IMG/VR virus record: IMGVR_UViG_3300011115_000148
Coordinates: 1-40,944 of that record
Origin: a virus
Reading direction: 5' to 3' (one strand)
DNA length: 40,944 bases
The position numbers were made by a program, and so were the translations under genes. Under the pieces are notes generated by a model. It saw nothing but the letters and a program-made list of their open reading frames with translations, was not told the origin of the DNA and did no database searches. Positions 12,982 through 20,811 of the stretch are shown here, one piece after another (positions within the stretch are counted from its first letter, which is position 1; every line of letters starts with the position of its first letter).

Positions 12982-13080
12982 GTGAGTACTTACTAACTTA
13001 AACTAATAAGTACACTTATGACTTTGAAGTGAGCACTTACTAACTTCAGAGTGCCTGCAATGTAAGTGAATACTTACTTC
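12982..13080. repeat. Repeats of GTGAGTACTTACTAACTT
   Basis: Copies lie at 12982-12999 and 13029-13046 (17 of 18 bases equal, spaced 47 bases), with a degenerate third copy GTGAATACTTACTTC at 13066-13080. The third includes the inverted repeat GTAAGT-GAAT-ACTTAC (13063-13078). The GAGTACTT core resembles the AGTACT palindromes in the ATGTCTTA arrays. Likely protein-binding sites. Confidence 0.55.
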
Positions 13081-13338
13081 ATAGGGGGGGAGGGTCATCG
13101 TAGCTATGATTACTATTGCAGGAGCCTCTGAAGTACACAAAAAAGTAAAACTAAAAAGGACTAATTAGGGACAGATGAAGTAACCATAAGTACTTGATTT
13201 ATAAAGTAAAAGTAGTGTAGACTACAAAGTATCTAAAATGTAGGCAATGTACACCTTAGCAAGGGAACTACAAAGTAAACATATATGTGACTGGAATCAC
13301 AAGAAAGAAGAAATATATGTGTACTAGACAATAAAAGC

Positions 13339-13367
13339 TTGACAAATAGACAAAAGTATGATACAAT
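13339..13367 (+). promoter_or_regulatory. Strong sigma70 promoter for the late block
   Basis: TTGACA (13339-13344), a 17-base spacer and TACAAT (13362-13367) match the host sigma70 consensus in 11 of 12 positions. Transcription would start near 13374 and run through a long 5' leader of about 245 bases into the terminase genes. The leader contains CTACTAAG/CTAAGTAGG and CCCTAGTAGGG inverted repeats. Confidence 0.8.
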
Positions 13368-13567
13368 ATTCTTCATAGCAAATAACTATGTTTACTAAGT
13401 AGCCTGACCCCACTACTAAGTTAAGACTAAGTAGGCTGATATGCACACCCTAGTAGGGGAACATAGTAGTTAAAACACACTTAGATTTAATTTAAGTAAT
13501 AACTTACTAAGTAAATTAATAATAATTACTTATAATGTTATGTCTATATAACTTAAACATAATGTCT

Positions 13568-13585
13568 TAGTACTATATAGTACTA
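13568..13585. repeat. 18-bp perfect palindrome upstream of the terminase genes
   Basis: TAGTACTATATAGTACTA is a perfect palindrome 35 bases before the small terminase ATG. It directly follows ATGTCTTA (13562), the same word that starts each unit of the array at 12730, and another ATGTCTATATAA lies 22 bases upstream at 13540. It looks like the rightward end of a shared operator set. Confidence 0.6.
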
Positions 13586-13619
13586 TACTTAAAAGTCTCC
13601 CTATATAGGACAAAGACGC

Positions 13620-14009
13620 ATGGAAACTAAAGAAGATACTGTCAGTGTTGGTATGTCGCCCAAACTGCGTGGTAAGGGCAGACCTCCAAAGACTGACCTT
13701 CAAGCTGTTAAGAACAGAACTAAGAATAAGGTAGGTAGACCTGTAGGTGATGCAGGTAGACTTCAAGAGTTCAAGGAGAGGTTACTAGCCACAGGTGGTA
13801 CTAGAATCCTTGATAAGATGATTCAGATAGCCTTGGATGATGAACACCCGGGACAGATGGCAGCAATTAAGTTAGCAATGGATAGGATATTACCAGCATC
13901 AGTGTTTGATACAGCTAAGAGTGGTGGTAGTATGCCTCAGATCAGTATTAACATTAGTGGCCTTAATAGTCCTATTGTGTCTACCAACGATGACGTTATT
14001 GATGTATGA
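13620..14009 (+). CDS. Terminase small subunit (putative)
   Basis: This 129-aa protein is directly upstream of, and overlaps by four bases (ATGA), the terminase large subunit gene. It has a basic, disordered N-terminus (SPKLRGKGRPPKTDLQAVKN, with a GRPPK AT-hook-like patch) and a helical core (LLATGGTRILDKMIQIALDD, MAAIKLAMDRILP). This fits a DNA-recognising small terminase, which picks the packaging site and loads the large subunit. The assignment rests on position and layout; sequence similarity alone is weak. Confidence 0.7.
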   Translation: METKEDTVSVGMSPKLRGKGRPPKTDLQAVKNRTKNKVGRPVGDAGRLQEFKERLLATGGTRILDKMIQIALDDEHPGQMAAIKLAMDRILPASVFDTAKSGGSMPQISINISGLNSPIVSTNDDVIDV

Positions 14010-15280
14010 CACAGTTAAACTTCCAGTTGCTTAAGTGGCAGCAAGAGGTCTTTAAAGACCCTACTAGGTTTAAGGTTGTAGCTGCAGGTAGACGTTGTGG
14101 TAAGTCAAGACTGTCAGCTGTATCGCTACTGATTGAAGGTTTGAATTGTCCCGATGGTTCAGCTGTGATGTACATAGCACCTACCTTGGGACAAGCTAGA
14201 ACGATTATGTGGGACTTACTACATGATCTAGGTAGACCAGTGATTAAGTCCAGTCATGTGAATAACTTAGAGATTACTCTAATTAATGGTCGTAAGATCC
14301 TAGTTAGAGGTGCTGACAATCCCGATTCTCTGCGAGGTGTTTCCTTAATTTACGTAGTTTTAGATGAGTGTGCTTTCGTTAAAGAGGATGTATGGCAGAA
14401 GATTATACGTGCCTCACTGTCAGATAAGAAGGGTAGAGCTTTATTTATCTCAACTCCCTCAGGACGTAACTGGTTCTACGATGTCTTCAACTTAGGTAAG
14501 TTTGAGGATGAAGAGGATAGACAAGACGAAGAGTGGAAGTCATGGCACTACACCACTCAGGACAATGAGACCATTGATCCTAAGGAGATTGAAGCTGCTA
14601 AGAGAACATTGAGTTCCTTTGCATTCAAGCAGGAATACCTGTCTAGCTTTGATACCTCAGGTGCAGATGTCTTTAAAGAGGAATGGTTCAAGACTTCAGA
14701 GGAACCCAAGAGTGGTACATACATTGTAGCCATTGACTTAGCTGGCTTTGAAGAGGTTGGCAAGAATGCAGGTGCATCTAAGAAGAGATTGGATGAGACA
14801 GCTATTGCCATTGTGAAGTTAAAAGATAATGGTGATTGGTGGGTAGATAAGATACAGCATGGTAGGTGGGACATCAGAGAGACTGCTGTGAACATCTTGA
14901 AGGTTGTTAGAGACTATCAACCAACAGCTGTAGGTATTGAGCGAGGAGCATTAAAGAATGCAGTACTGCCCTACCTAACTGACTTGATGAGAAAGAATAA
15001 CATCTACTCACACATTCAGGACTTAACTCACGGTAACAAGAAGAAGGTAGATAGGGTTGTCTGGAGCTTACAAGGTCGTATGGAACATGGAAGGGTATCC
15101 TTCAATGAGTCTGAGGACTGGAGTGAGTTTAAGGATCAACTGATTATGTTTCCCACAGCTGGTGTACATGATGACTTAGTAGATGCTCTAAGCTACATTG
15201 ACCAACTGGCTATTGCCTCCTACAACTCTGATTATGAAGAAGAAGAGTGGGAAGTTTATGATAAAATCTCAGGATACTAA
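14006..15280 (+). CDS. terL: Terminase large subunit
   Basis: The 424-aa packaging motor has an N-terminal ATPase with Walker A AAGRRCGKSR (26-35), Walker B VVLDE (117-121) and the coupling block ISTPSGRNWFYD near 148-159. A C-terminal RNase H-like nuclease follows, with IVAIDLAGFE (D244), VGIERG near 310 and HDDLVDALSY near the end. It cuts concatemeric DNA and pumps it into the prohead through the portal encoded at 15884. Terminase_6-type arrangement. Confidence 0.95.
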   Translation: MTQLNFQLLKWQQEVFKDPTRFKVVAAGRRCGKSRLSAVSLLIEGLNCPDGSAVMYIAPTLGQARTIMWDLLHDLGRPVIKSSHVNNLEITLINGRKILVRGADNPDSLRGVSLIYVVLDECAFVKEDVWQKIIRASLSDKKGRALFISTPSGRNWFYDVFNLGKFEDEEDRQDEEWKSWHYTTQDNETIDPKEIEAAKRTLSSFAFKQEYLSSFDTSGADVFKEEWFKTSEEPKSGTYIVAIDLAGFEEVGKNAGASKKRLDETAIAIVKLKDNGDWWVDKIQHGRWDIRETAVNILKVVRDYQPTAVGIERGALKNAVLPYLTDLMRKNNIYSHIQDLTHGNKKKVDRVVWSLQGRMEHGRVSFNESEDWSEFKDQLIMFPTAGVHDDLVDALSYIDQLAIASYNSDYEEEEWEVYDKISGY

Positions 15281-15291
15281 GGAGACTGACA

Positions 15292-15459
15292 ATGGCAACT
15301 GGTTTGTATGCAAATATTAATGCTAAACGTAAACGTATCGCAGCTGGCTCAGGTGAGAAGATGAACAAGGTAGGCTCTAAAGCTGCACCATCTAAGATGG
15401 ACTTTGTGAACTCAGCTAAGACAGCTAAGAAGAAGCCAACTACTAAGAAGATGTATTAA
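15292..15459 (+). CDS. Small basic protein (55 aa)
   Basis: The frame encodes MATGLYANINAKRKRIAAGS followed by a Lys-rich tail (TAKKKPTTKKMY). I know this MATGLYANINxKRKRI type as a short gene between terminase and portal in many podoviruses. Its role is unknown; the charge suggests a DNA- or capsid-associated protein. AAGGAGACTGACA precedes the ATG, a strong ribosome site. Confidence 0.75.
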   Translation: MATGLYANINAKRKRIAAGSGEKMNKVGSKAAPSKMDFVNSAKTAKKKPTTKKMY

Positions 15460-15461
15460 TA

Positions 15462-15881
15462 ATGCAATGCCCTATTGAAACACAAGACGTTAAAGCTAAC
15501 CTGAAGAACAGGGACTGGGCTTTTAAGAACGTAGGCTATGGCCCAGCTAATCCTGAACTCTCCAATGGAGCTTTCTGGAATGATAAGGCTAATGAATGGC
15601 AGACTAGCGTAGCTCAAGCCAAGTCAATGCGCTGTGGTAACTGCTCAGCTTTTATACAGACACCTCAGATGATGGAGTGTATACGTTCAGGTATAGACCA
15701 AGAGACTGATAGCTTTGCTCAGGATGTCGTAGATACAGCTAAGCTAGGTTTCTGTGAGTTATTTGACTTCAAGTGTGCAGCTGAGAGAACTTGCAGTGCA
15801 TGGTTAGTAGGTGGCCCAATAACATCTAGCAAGGTCGAGATTGATGACAATGCTCTAGATGATTCAACTAAGGATATGTGA
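15462..15881 (+). CDS. Cysteine-rich protein of the packaging cluster
   Basis: The 139-aa protein has six cysteines in its second half: SMRCGNC (C58, C61), MMECI (C73), GFCELFDFKC (C98, C105) and RTCSAWLVGG (C111). The CxxC, the late C-x6-C-x5-C series and the WxxGG ending recall high-potential iron-sulfur proteins or a zinc fold; this is inference. A homologous type is found between terminase and portal of other podoviruses. The gene starts two bases after the preceding stop. Confidence 0.7.
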   Translation: MQCPIETQDVKANLKNRDWAFKNVGYGPANPELSNGAFWNDKANEWQTSVAQAKSMRCGNCSAFIQTPQMMECIRSGIDQETDSFAQDVVDTAKLGFCELFDFKCAAERTCSAWLVGGPITSSKVEIDDNALDDSTKDM

Positions 15882-15883
15882 TT

Positions 15884-17896
15884 ATGGCAGAAGATATTGG
15901 TAAAGACAGTCCCTTTGAGGAACCTACAGAGTCTGAGAAGGAACTAACTTCTTGGATTGTTGACCACACAGATCGCTGGCGTGACCACCGAGATGCTAAC
16001 TACATTGACCTGTGGGAAGAGTATGAGCGTATCTTCCGAGGTCAGTGGGCTGCTGAGGATAAGCAACGTGAGTCTGAGCGTAGCCGTATCATCTCTCCAG
16101 CCTCTCAGCAAGCAGTTGAGACTCGTCACGCTGAGATCATGGAAGCTATCTTTGGTCAGGGTGAGTTCTTTGACATCCAAGATGACGTTATGGATGTCAA
16201 TGGTAATCCTTTTGATGTTGAACAGATCAAGGTTCAACTACACGAAGACTTTAAGAGAGATAAGATTAAGAAGTCCATTGACCAGATTGAGTTAATGGCT
16301 GAGATATATGGTACAGGTATTGGTGAGATCATTGTTAAGACTGAGAAAGAATATACTCCTTCTACTCAAGCCATTCCCGGTATTGCCAATGCTGCAGCCA
16401 TTGGAGTTCAAGAGAAGGATCGTACAGCTGTTAAGATCAAGCCTGTCAATCCTAAAAACTTCCTCATTGATCCTAATGCTGATTCCATTGACGATGCTCT
16501 GGGCGTTGCTATCGAGAAGTACGTTTCCATTCATAAGATTGTGGCAGGTATCGAAAGTGGGATTTACAAGAAAGTAGACATCACACCTCAGTATGATGAC
16601 TCCAAGCTTGAAGCTACACAGGATCTACGTAACTTTGAAGACGATAAAGTAAAGCTACTCACATACTATGGCCTAGTTCCTCGTGAGTACTTAGAAGACA
16701 TGGAAGAGGGTGACAGTGAAATCACAGACCTGTTCCCAGATGACTCAGTAGCTGATAACCACTCAGACTTGGTAGAGGCTATCATTGTGATTGCCAATGA
16801 CTCAGTGCTATTGAAGGCTGAAGCTAATCCTTACATGATGAAGGATAGACCCGTTATTGCCTACCAAGACGATACAGTGCCCGGACGCTTCTGGGGTCGT
16901 GGTACGATGGAGAAAGCCTACAATATGCAGAAGGCTATTGATGGTCAGCTTCGTGCTCACCTAGACTCCTTAGCCCTCACCACAGCTCCAATGATTGCTA
17001 TGGATGCTACAAGGCTTCCTCGTGGTGCTAAGTTTGAGATTAAGCCCGGTAAGGCTATCTTGACCAACGGTGCACCTTCTGAGATCCTGTATCCCTTTAA
17101 GTTCGGTCAGACTGATAATAACTCAGTAGGTGCAGCGCAGAACTTTGAACGTATGCTTTTGCAAGCTACGGGCACAGTTGACAGCGCAGGTATGCCATCC
17201 AATGTACCTCGTGACGCAGGTGCTGGTGGTATGTCAATGGCTATGGCTGGCATCATTAAGAAGTACAAGCGTACATTGAGTAACTTCCAAGAAGACTTCA
17301 TGATCCCGTTCATTAACAAGGCTGCATTCAGGTATATGCAGTTTGACAGTGAACGTTATCCTTCAGTTGACATGACCTTTATCCCAACAGCTACCTTGGG
17401 TATCTTAGCTAGAGAGTTTGAACAACAACAGATGATTGGTTTGTTGCAGACCTTAGGCCCAAATACACCCGTATTGCCACTGATCCTCAAAGGTATCTTG
17501 CAGAATAGTTCATTGTCTAACCGTGGTGAGCTGATGCAAGCTCTAGAGCAGATGTCTCAACCTAATCCACAGGCTGCTGAGGCTCAACAGATGCAACAAC
17601 AGGCTGCAATGCAACTGGCACAGGCTCAAGTGGCTGATCTGCAGTCCAAAGCTCAGAAACAATCAGCTGAAGCTCAGAAAACCATGATGGAAGCACAGAT
17701 GATACCTGAAGAGCAGCGTGTAAAGCTCGTTCAGGCTGCTGCAACTAACTTAGACAATGGTGGTGACTTCGAGAAACGTCTGAAACTAGCTGACATTATG
17801 CTAAAAGAGAAGACTGTTGACCTGAAAGCTGCTGATATTGCCTCTAATGAGCGTATTGCAAGCCTCCAGATGGCAAATAAGTCAAGAAAGCAGTAG
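15884..17896 (+). CDS. Portal (head-tail connector) protein
   Basis: This 670-aa protein follows the terminase genes and has portal features: an acidic N-terminal domain (SWIVDHTDRWRDHRDANY, YERIFRGQW), a central GRFWGRGTMEKAYNMQKAI stretch typical of the stem/wing region, and a long Gln/Ala-rich helical C-terminus (from about residue 565) that would form the internal barrel. It makes the dodecameric DNA entry channel. I start at ATG 15884, after AAGGA and the preceding stop, not at the in-frame GTG six bases earlier. Confidence 0.9.
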   Translation: MAEDIGKDSPFEEPTESEKELTSWIVDHTDRWRDHRDANYIDLWEEYERIFRGQWAAEDKQRESERSRIISPASQQAVETRHAEIMEAIFGQGEFFDIQDDVMDVNGNPFDVEQIKVQLHEDFKRDKIKKSIDQIELMAEIYGTGIGEIIVKTEKEYTPSTQAIPGIANAAAIGVQEKDRTAVKIKPVNPKNFLIDPNADSIDDALGVAIEKYVSIHKIVAGIESGIYKKVDITPQYDDSKLEATQDLRNFEDDKVKLLTYYGLVPREYLEDMEEGDSEITDLFPDDSVADNHSDLVEAIIVIANDSVLLKAEANPYMMKDRPVIAYQDDTVPGRFWGRGTMEKAYNMQKAIDGQLRAHLDSLALTTAPMIAMDATRLPRGAKFEIKPGKAILTNGAPSEILYPFKFGQTDNNSVGAAQNFERMLLQATGTVDSAGMPSNVPRDAGAGGMSMAMAGIIKKYKRTLSNFQEDFMIPFINKAAFRYMQFDSERYPSVDMTFIPTATLGILAREFEQQQMIGLLQTLGPNTPVLPLILKGILQNSSLSNRGELMQALEQMSQPNPQAAEAQQMQQQAAMQLAQAQVADLQSKAQKQSAEAQKTMMEAQMIPEEQRVKLVQAAATNLDNGGDFEKRLKLADIMLKEKTVDLKAADIASNERIASLQMANKSRKQ

Positions 17897-17903
17897 ATTT
17901 TAC

Positions 17904-17932
17904 TTGACAAAGTGTTGTTTTTATGCTATAAT
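17904..17932 (+). promoter_or_regulatory. Perfect sigma70 promoter
   Basis: TTGACA (17904-17909), 17 bases and TATAAT (17927-17932) match the consensus in all 12 positions. It lies directly after the portal stop and would drive the 77-aa gene, zinc-ribbon, scaffold and capsid genes until the terminator at 20251. A strong extra promoter here suits the high demand for capsid protein. Confidence 0.88.
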
Positions 17933-17936
17933 AACA

Positions 17937-17946
17937 CTTATATAAG
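17937..17946. promoter_or_regulatory. CTTATATAAG palindrome at the transcription start (candidate operator)
   Basis: This perfect 10-bp palindrome starts five bases after the -10 box, so it covers the expected start site near 17939. The identical word forms the core of the array at 12730-12816. A protein bound here would block or time the capsid promoter. Confidence 0.6.
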
Positions 17947-17969
17947 TTATTAATAGAAGGATAAGCCAA

Positions 17970-18203
17970 ATGGCCCCTGATTTACAGAAATATTATGAAG
18001 AAACCTTCAATACCTTGAGTACTGAGGGTTGGAAGTACCTCTTAGAGGACTTAGAAGAGATTAAGGTTAGTTTGAACAATCTCTCTACTGTCAACGATAC
18101 ACAAACACTATTTTATCGTCAAGGACAGTTAGACATTATTGAATTAATCTTAGGGCGTAAGGCTACGTGTGAGAAGGTATTTGAGGAGTTAGAAGATGAG
18201 TAA
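17970..18203 (+). CDS. Hypothetical 77-aa helical protein
   Basis: No function recognised. It is an acidic, helical protein (MAPDLQKYYEETFNTLSTEG, LLEDLEEIKVSLNNL). It is the first gene after the perfect promoter at 17904 and overlaps the zinc-ribbon gene by eight bases. AGAAGGA lies upstream of the ATG. Its position before the scaffold suggests a head-assembly role, but nothing in the sequence proves it. Confidence 0.65.
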   Translation: MAPDLQKYYEETFNTLSTEGWKYLLEDLEEIKVSLNNLSTVNDTQTLFYRQGQLDIIELILGRKATCEKVFEELEDE

Positions 18204-18444
18204 TCGTTTATATGACTTCTTATGTCCCAATGACCATGTAACTGAATCGCTGGTTGATAGCGATCATACCACTGCTAAATGTAAGGTATGTAGTAAGGAC
18301 GCTATCAGGGTTGTATCCTCCCCAAGGATAAAGCTGGATGGTTGCTCAGGCGATTTCCCTTCAGCTTCCGATAGGTGGGTACAAGTACGAGCTGAAAAGC
18401 TCAGGCAGGAACAGAAGCAGAACGCATCTCATGTAGGTGACTAA
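18196..18444 (+). CDS. FmdB-like zinc-ribbon protein
   Basis: The 82-aa protein opens RLYDFLCPNDHVTESLV with a first ligand pair (C10, H14) and a second CxxC (KCKVCSK, C29/C32), the pattern of FmdB-type ribbons. After this comes SPRIKLDGCSGDFPSASDRW, which is common in phage members of this group next to scaffold genes. It probably has a structural or assembly role in the virion rather than regulation; this is inference. Confidence 0.75.
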   Translation: MSNRLYDFLCPNDHVTESLVDSDHTTAKCKVCSKDAIRVVSSPRIKLDGCSGDFPSASDRWVQVRAEKLRQEQKQNASHVGD

Positions 18445-18502
18445 CTCTGAATTCATTTATAACACTCCTAAAACCCATTACAGGGCAGGACGAAAGGTAG
18501 GT

Positions 18503-19285
18503 ATGGCTCTCATTGACCAAGAAGAATTGGGACAAAGCGAATTTGATGCAGTAGAAGAACTACAACAGGCAAGGCAACAACCTCCTGTAGAAACCCCACA
18601 AGAAGAAACCTCTAAAGTTCCCGACAAGTATCGGGGTAAAAGCTTAGAAGACATCGTGACAATGCACCAAGAGGCTGAAAAGCTAATTGGAAGGCAAGCT
18701 CAAGAAGTTGGGGAAGTTCGTAGACTAGCAGATGAGCTTTTGAAACAGCAACTCTCTCAGAAAACAGTACAGCCACCAGTAGTAGAGAATGAGGTAGACT
18801 TTTTTGAAGATCCTCAGTCAGCGATTCGTAAAGCAGTTACAAATCATCCTGATGTATTAGCAGCTAAGCAAGCTTCACAGCAACTTAGGCAGATTCAGAC
18901 ACAAGCAATGCTCAACAAGAAGCATCCTGACTTTGCAGATGTAGTACGTGATGGTGAGTTTATTGAATGGGTTAAAGCCTCTCCCATGAGACTTAATATC
19001 TATGCAATGGCTGATGCTAATTATGATTTTGCAGCAGCAGATGAATTACTCACGACATTTAAACAGATCCGAACATCTAAGACACAACAAACCACTGATG
19101 CCGGAAATGCTGTACGCAAGCAAAACTTGTCAGCAGCATCTGTAGATGTTGGAGGGACTGGTGAATCATCTAAGAAAGTATATCGTCGTGCCGACCTTAT
19201 CCGGCTACGTATGACAGACCCTAATCGGTATGAAGCACTTGAACCTGAAATTCGAGCAGCTTATAACGAAGGTAGGGTTAAATAA
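18503..19285 (+). CDS. Capsid scaffolding protein (putative)
   Basis: This 260-aa, Gln/Glu-rich, largely helical protein lies directly before the major capsid gene, the usual place of the scaffold. It has an acidic disordered N-terminus (VPDKYRGKSLEDIVTMHQEA), a coiled-coil middle, and a basic C-terminus (KKVYRRADLIRLRMTDPNRY) of the kind that binds capsid protein. I choose ATG 18503, preceded by AAAGG, over a GTG at 18437 that would overlap the zinc-ribbon gene. Confidence 0.82.
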   Translation: MALIDQEELGQSEFDAVEELQQARQQPPVETPQEETSKVPDKYRGKSLEDIVTMHQEAEKLIGRQAQEVGEVRRLADELLKQQLSQKTVQPPVVENEVDFFEDPQSAIRKAVTNHPDVLAAKQASQQLRQIQTQAMLNKKHPDFADVVRDGEFIEWVKASPMRLNIYAMADANYDFAAADELLTTFKQIRTSKTQQTTDAGNAVRKQNLSAASVDVGGTGESSKKVYRRADLIRLRMTDPNRYEALEPEIRAAYNEGRVK

Positions 19286-19319
19286 TTAATTGTAAACATA
19301 TTCTTTAGGAGAATTAAAA

Positions 19320-20243
19320 ATGGCTTTAGGTACAGATCACGTCACGAAGACGACTGGTGATAAGTTCATTCCGGAAATCTGGAGTGACGAAATCATCGCA
19401 ACATACAAGAAGAACTTGGTGTTGGCAAACTTGGTTAAGAAGATGTCCTTCAAGGGTAAGAAAGGTGACACCGTTCACATTCCAGCCCCTACACGTGGCG
19501 ATGCTTCAGTTAAAGCAGCTTCAACTCAGGTTACACTGATTGCAGCTACTGAGTCTGAAGTTGTTGTTACTATTGACAAGCACTATGAATATAGCCGCTT
19601 GATTGAGGATATTGTCGAAGCTCAAGCTTTGTCTTCACTGCGTAACTTCTACACTGAAGATGCGGGTTATGCTTTGGCTCGTCAAGTTGACGTATCATTG
19701 ATCCAGTTGGGTCGTGGTGTTCAAGGCGGTACAGGTACATCTGCTAACTCAGGTGCTTTCTCAGGTGCTGATGGTACAACAGCTTATGTTGCTGCCGCTA
19801 ACACAGGTTTGGGTGCTCTCACTGATGCAGCGATTCGTCGTAGCATTCAGCGTTTGGATGATAATGACGTTCCTATGGACGGTCGTTTCCTTGCTATCCC
19901 ACCTTCAAGCCGTAATACTTTGATGGGTTTGGCTCGTTACACTGAACAAGCTTTTGTTGGTGAAATGGGTGGTAACAACACAATCCGTACTGGTGAAATT
20001 GGTAACTTGTACGGTGTACCCGTGTTTGTTACTTCTAACGCTGATACAACATCTGGTTCTACCGCTTGCCGTATTGCTTTGTTGGCTCATAAAGACTTCG
20101 CAGTCTTCGTTGAGCAACAAGGTGTTCGTGCACAGACTCAGTACAAACAAGAGTACCTCGGTACATTGTTCACTGCTGACACACTGTATGGCGTGAAAGA
20201 ACTGCGTGACGGTTCAGCAGTTGCTTTGGCTGTTCCAGCCTAA
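19320..20243 (+). CDS. Major capsid protein
   Basis: The 307-aa protein has the layout of podovirus/HK97-fold capsid proteins: TGDKFIPEIWSDEIIATYKK, KGKKGDTVHIPAPTRG, VVVTIDKHYEYSRLIEDI and VDVSLIQLG, and towards the end GVPVFVTSNAD and a KELRDGSAVAL closing strand. The strong AGGAG ribosome site eight bases upstream, the perfect promoter at 17904 and a dedicated terminator just behind the gene all fit the most abundant virion protein. Confidence 0.93.
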   Translation: MALGTDHVTKTTGDKFIPEIWSDEIIATYKKNLVLANLVKKMSFKGKKGDTVHIPAPTRGDASVKAASTQVTLIAATESEVVVTIDKHYEYSRLIEDIVEAQALSSLRNFYTEDAGYALARQVDVSLIQLGRGVQGGTGTSANSGAFSGADGTTAYVAAANTGLGALTDAAIRRSIQRLDDNDVPMDGRFLAIPPSSRNTLMGLARYTEQAFVGEMGGNNTIRTGEIGNLYGVPVFVTSNADTTSGSTACRIALLAHKDFAVFVEQQGVRAQTQYKQEYLGTLFTADTLYGVKELRDGSAVALAVPA

Positions 20244-20250
20244 GTGATAG

Positions 20251-20283
20251 AGGGTTCCCACTGTAATAGGTGGGAGCCTTTTT
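20251..20283 (+). terminator. Rho-independent terminator after the capsid gene
   Basis: GGTTCCCAC (20253-20261) and GTGGGAGCC (20270-20278) form a nine-pair stem with one G-T pair and an eight-base loop, followed by TTTTT. It follows the capsid stop by about ten bases and probably lets only part of the transcription into the tail genes. Confidence 0.9.
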
Positions 20284-20321
20284 AATGTGTTTAGTAAAGC
20301 ATATCAAAAAGGTAACATACT

Positions 20322-20501
20322 ATGAAATTTAAGTGTAAGCAAACTAATCAAATCTACAACTTTGAACACGCAGTTGATATTGTTTCAATGGAGAAGCATC
20401 CAGATTATGAGGCAGTACCTGAACAAACTGAACCCGTAGTAGCACCTAAAGCAACTAAGAAAACAGTAAAGCAAGATGAAGACACTATCAACGGGATATA
20501 A
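20322..20501 (+). CDS. Small virion-region protein (59 aa)
   Basis: The frame reads MKFKCKQTNQIYNFEHAVDI and VSMEKHPDYEAV, then a Pro/Lys-rich tail. I know short proteins of this type (ending HPDYEAV plus variable tail) directly after capsid genes in podoviruses; their function is unknown. AAAGGT precedes the ATG. The end overlaps the next gene by 26 bases. Confidence 0.7.
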   Translation: MKFKCKQTNQIYNFEHAVDIVSMEKHPDYEAVPEQTEPVVAPKATKKTVKQDEDTINGI

Positions 20502-20808
20502 TCTAACAGCTAATACCCTGACTACTGTCTATACAGTACCTACAGGTTATTATGCTAAGTGTATCCTATTGCATACTTGTAATACATCCCCTAGTAAACA
20601 CATAAGTTTTAATTGGTACAAGGCTTCAACATCTACATCTATTGCTGTGGTATCTGAACAAGTACTAGCAGCTAGAACAACACTGGACTTGTTAACTAAT
20701 AGTCAATGTTTTGTAATGGAAGAAGGTGACTACATTACAGTTATCTCAGAAGCTGGTGCAACAATGTCAATCGTAGCTACGTTTGAGTTATACAGAAAAG
20801 GCGAATAA
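20476..20808 (+). CDS. Structural protein (putative), 110 aa
   Basis: A beta-rich small protein: LTANTLTTVYTVPTGYYAKC, HISFNWYKASTSTSIAVVSE, CFVMEEGDYITVISEAGATM. Alternating strands with few charges are typical of virion decoration or tail-attachment proteins. It lies between the capsid and tail genes. No family can be named with confidence; the 90-aa protein at 27034 has a similar character. Confidence 0.65.
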   Translation: MKTLSTGYNLTANTLTTVYTVPTGYYAKCILLHTCNTSPSKHISFNWYKASTSTSIAVVSEQVLAARTTLDLLTNSQCFVMEEGDYITVISEAGATMSIVATFELYRKGE

Positions 20809-20811
20809 ATC

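Larger units (their letters stand above)
12619..13619. other. Divergent control region without genes, repeat-rich
   Basis: No convincing gene lies in this 1 kb between the two transcription blocks. It holds four ATGTCTTATATAAG-type units at 12730-12816, adjacent palindromes at 12853-12899 (GTGGC-AAG-GCCAC; AGGGTTAACCCT; TGTTG...CAACA), two ACACTGTCAA repeats at 12924-12933 and 12946-12955, and two near-identical copies of GTGAGTACTTACTAACTT (12982 and 13029) with a third degenerate one at 13066. Further right are a G-rich tract at 13084, a strong rightward promoter at 13339, two more ATGTCT units near 13540 and 13562, and an 18-bp palindrome at 13568. A combined role as early/late switch and replication origin is plausible but inferred. 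Confidence 0.75.

Noticed and set aside
13084-13094. G-rich tract G7-A-G3 as a G-quadruplex
   Set aside because: Only two separated G runs are present locally, so an intramolecular quadruplex of normal form is not supported.
13530-13766. Minus-strand frame across the terminase start
   Set aside because: It runs antisense through the small terminase gene and palindromic leader; no start signal and low-complexity composition.
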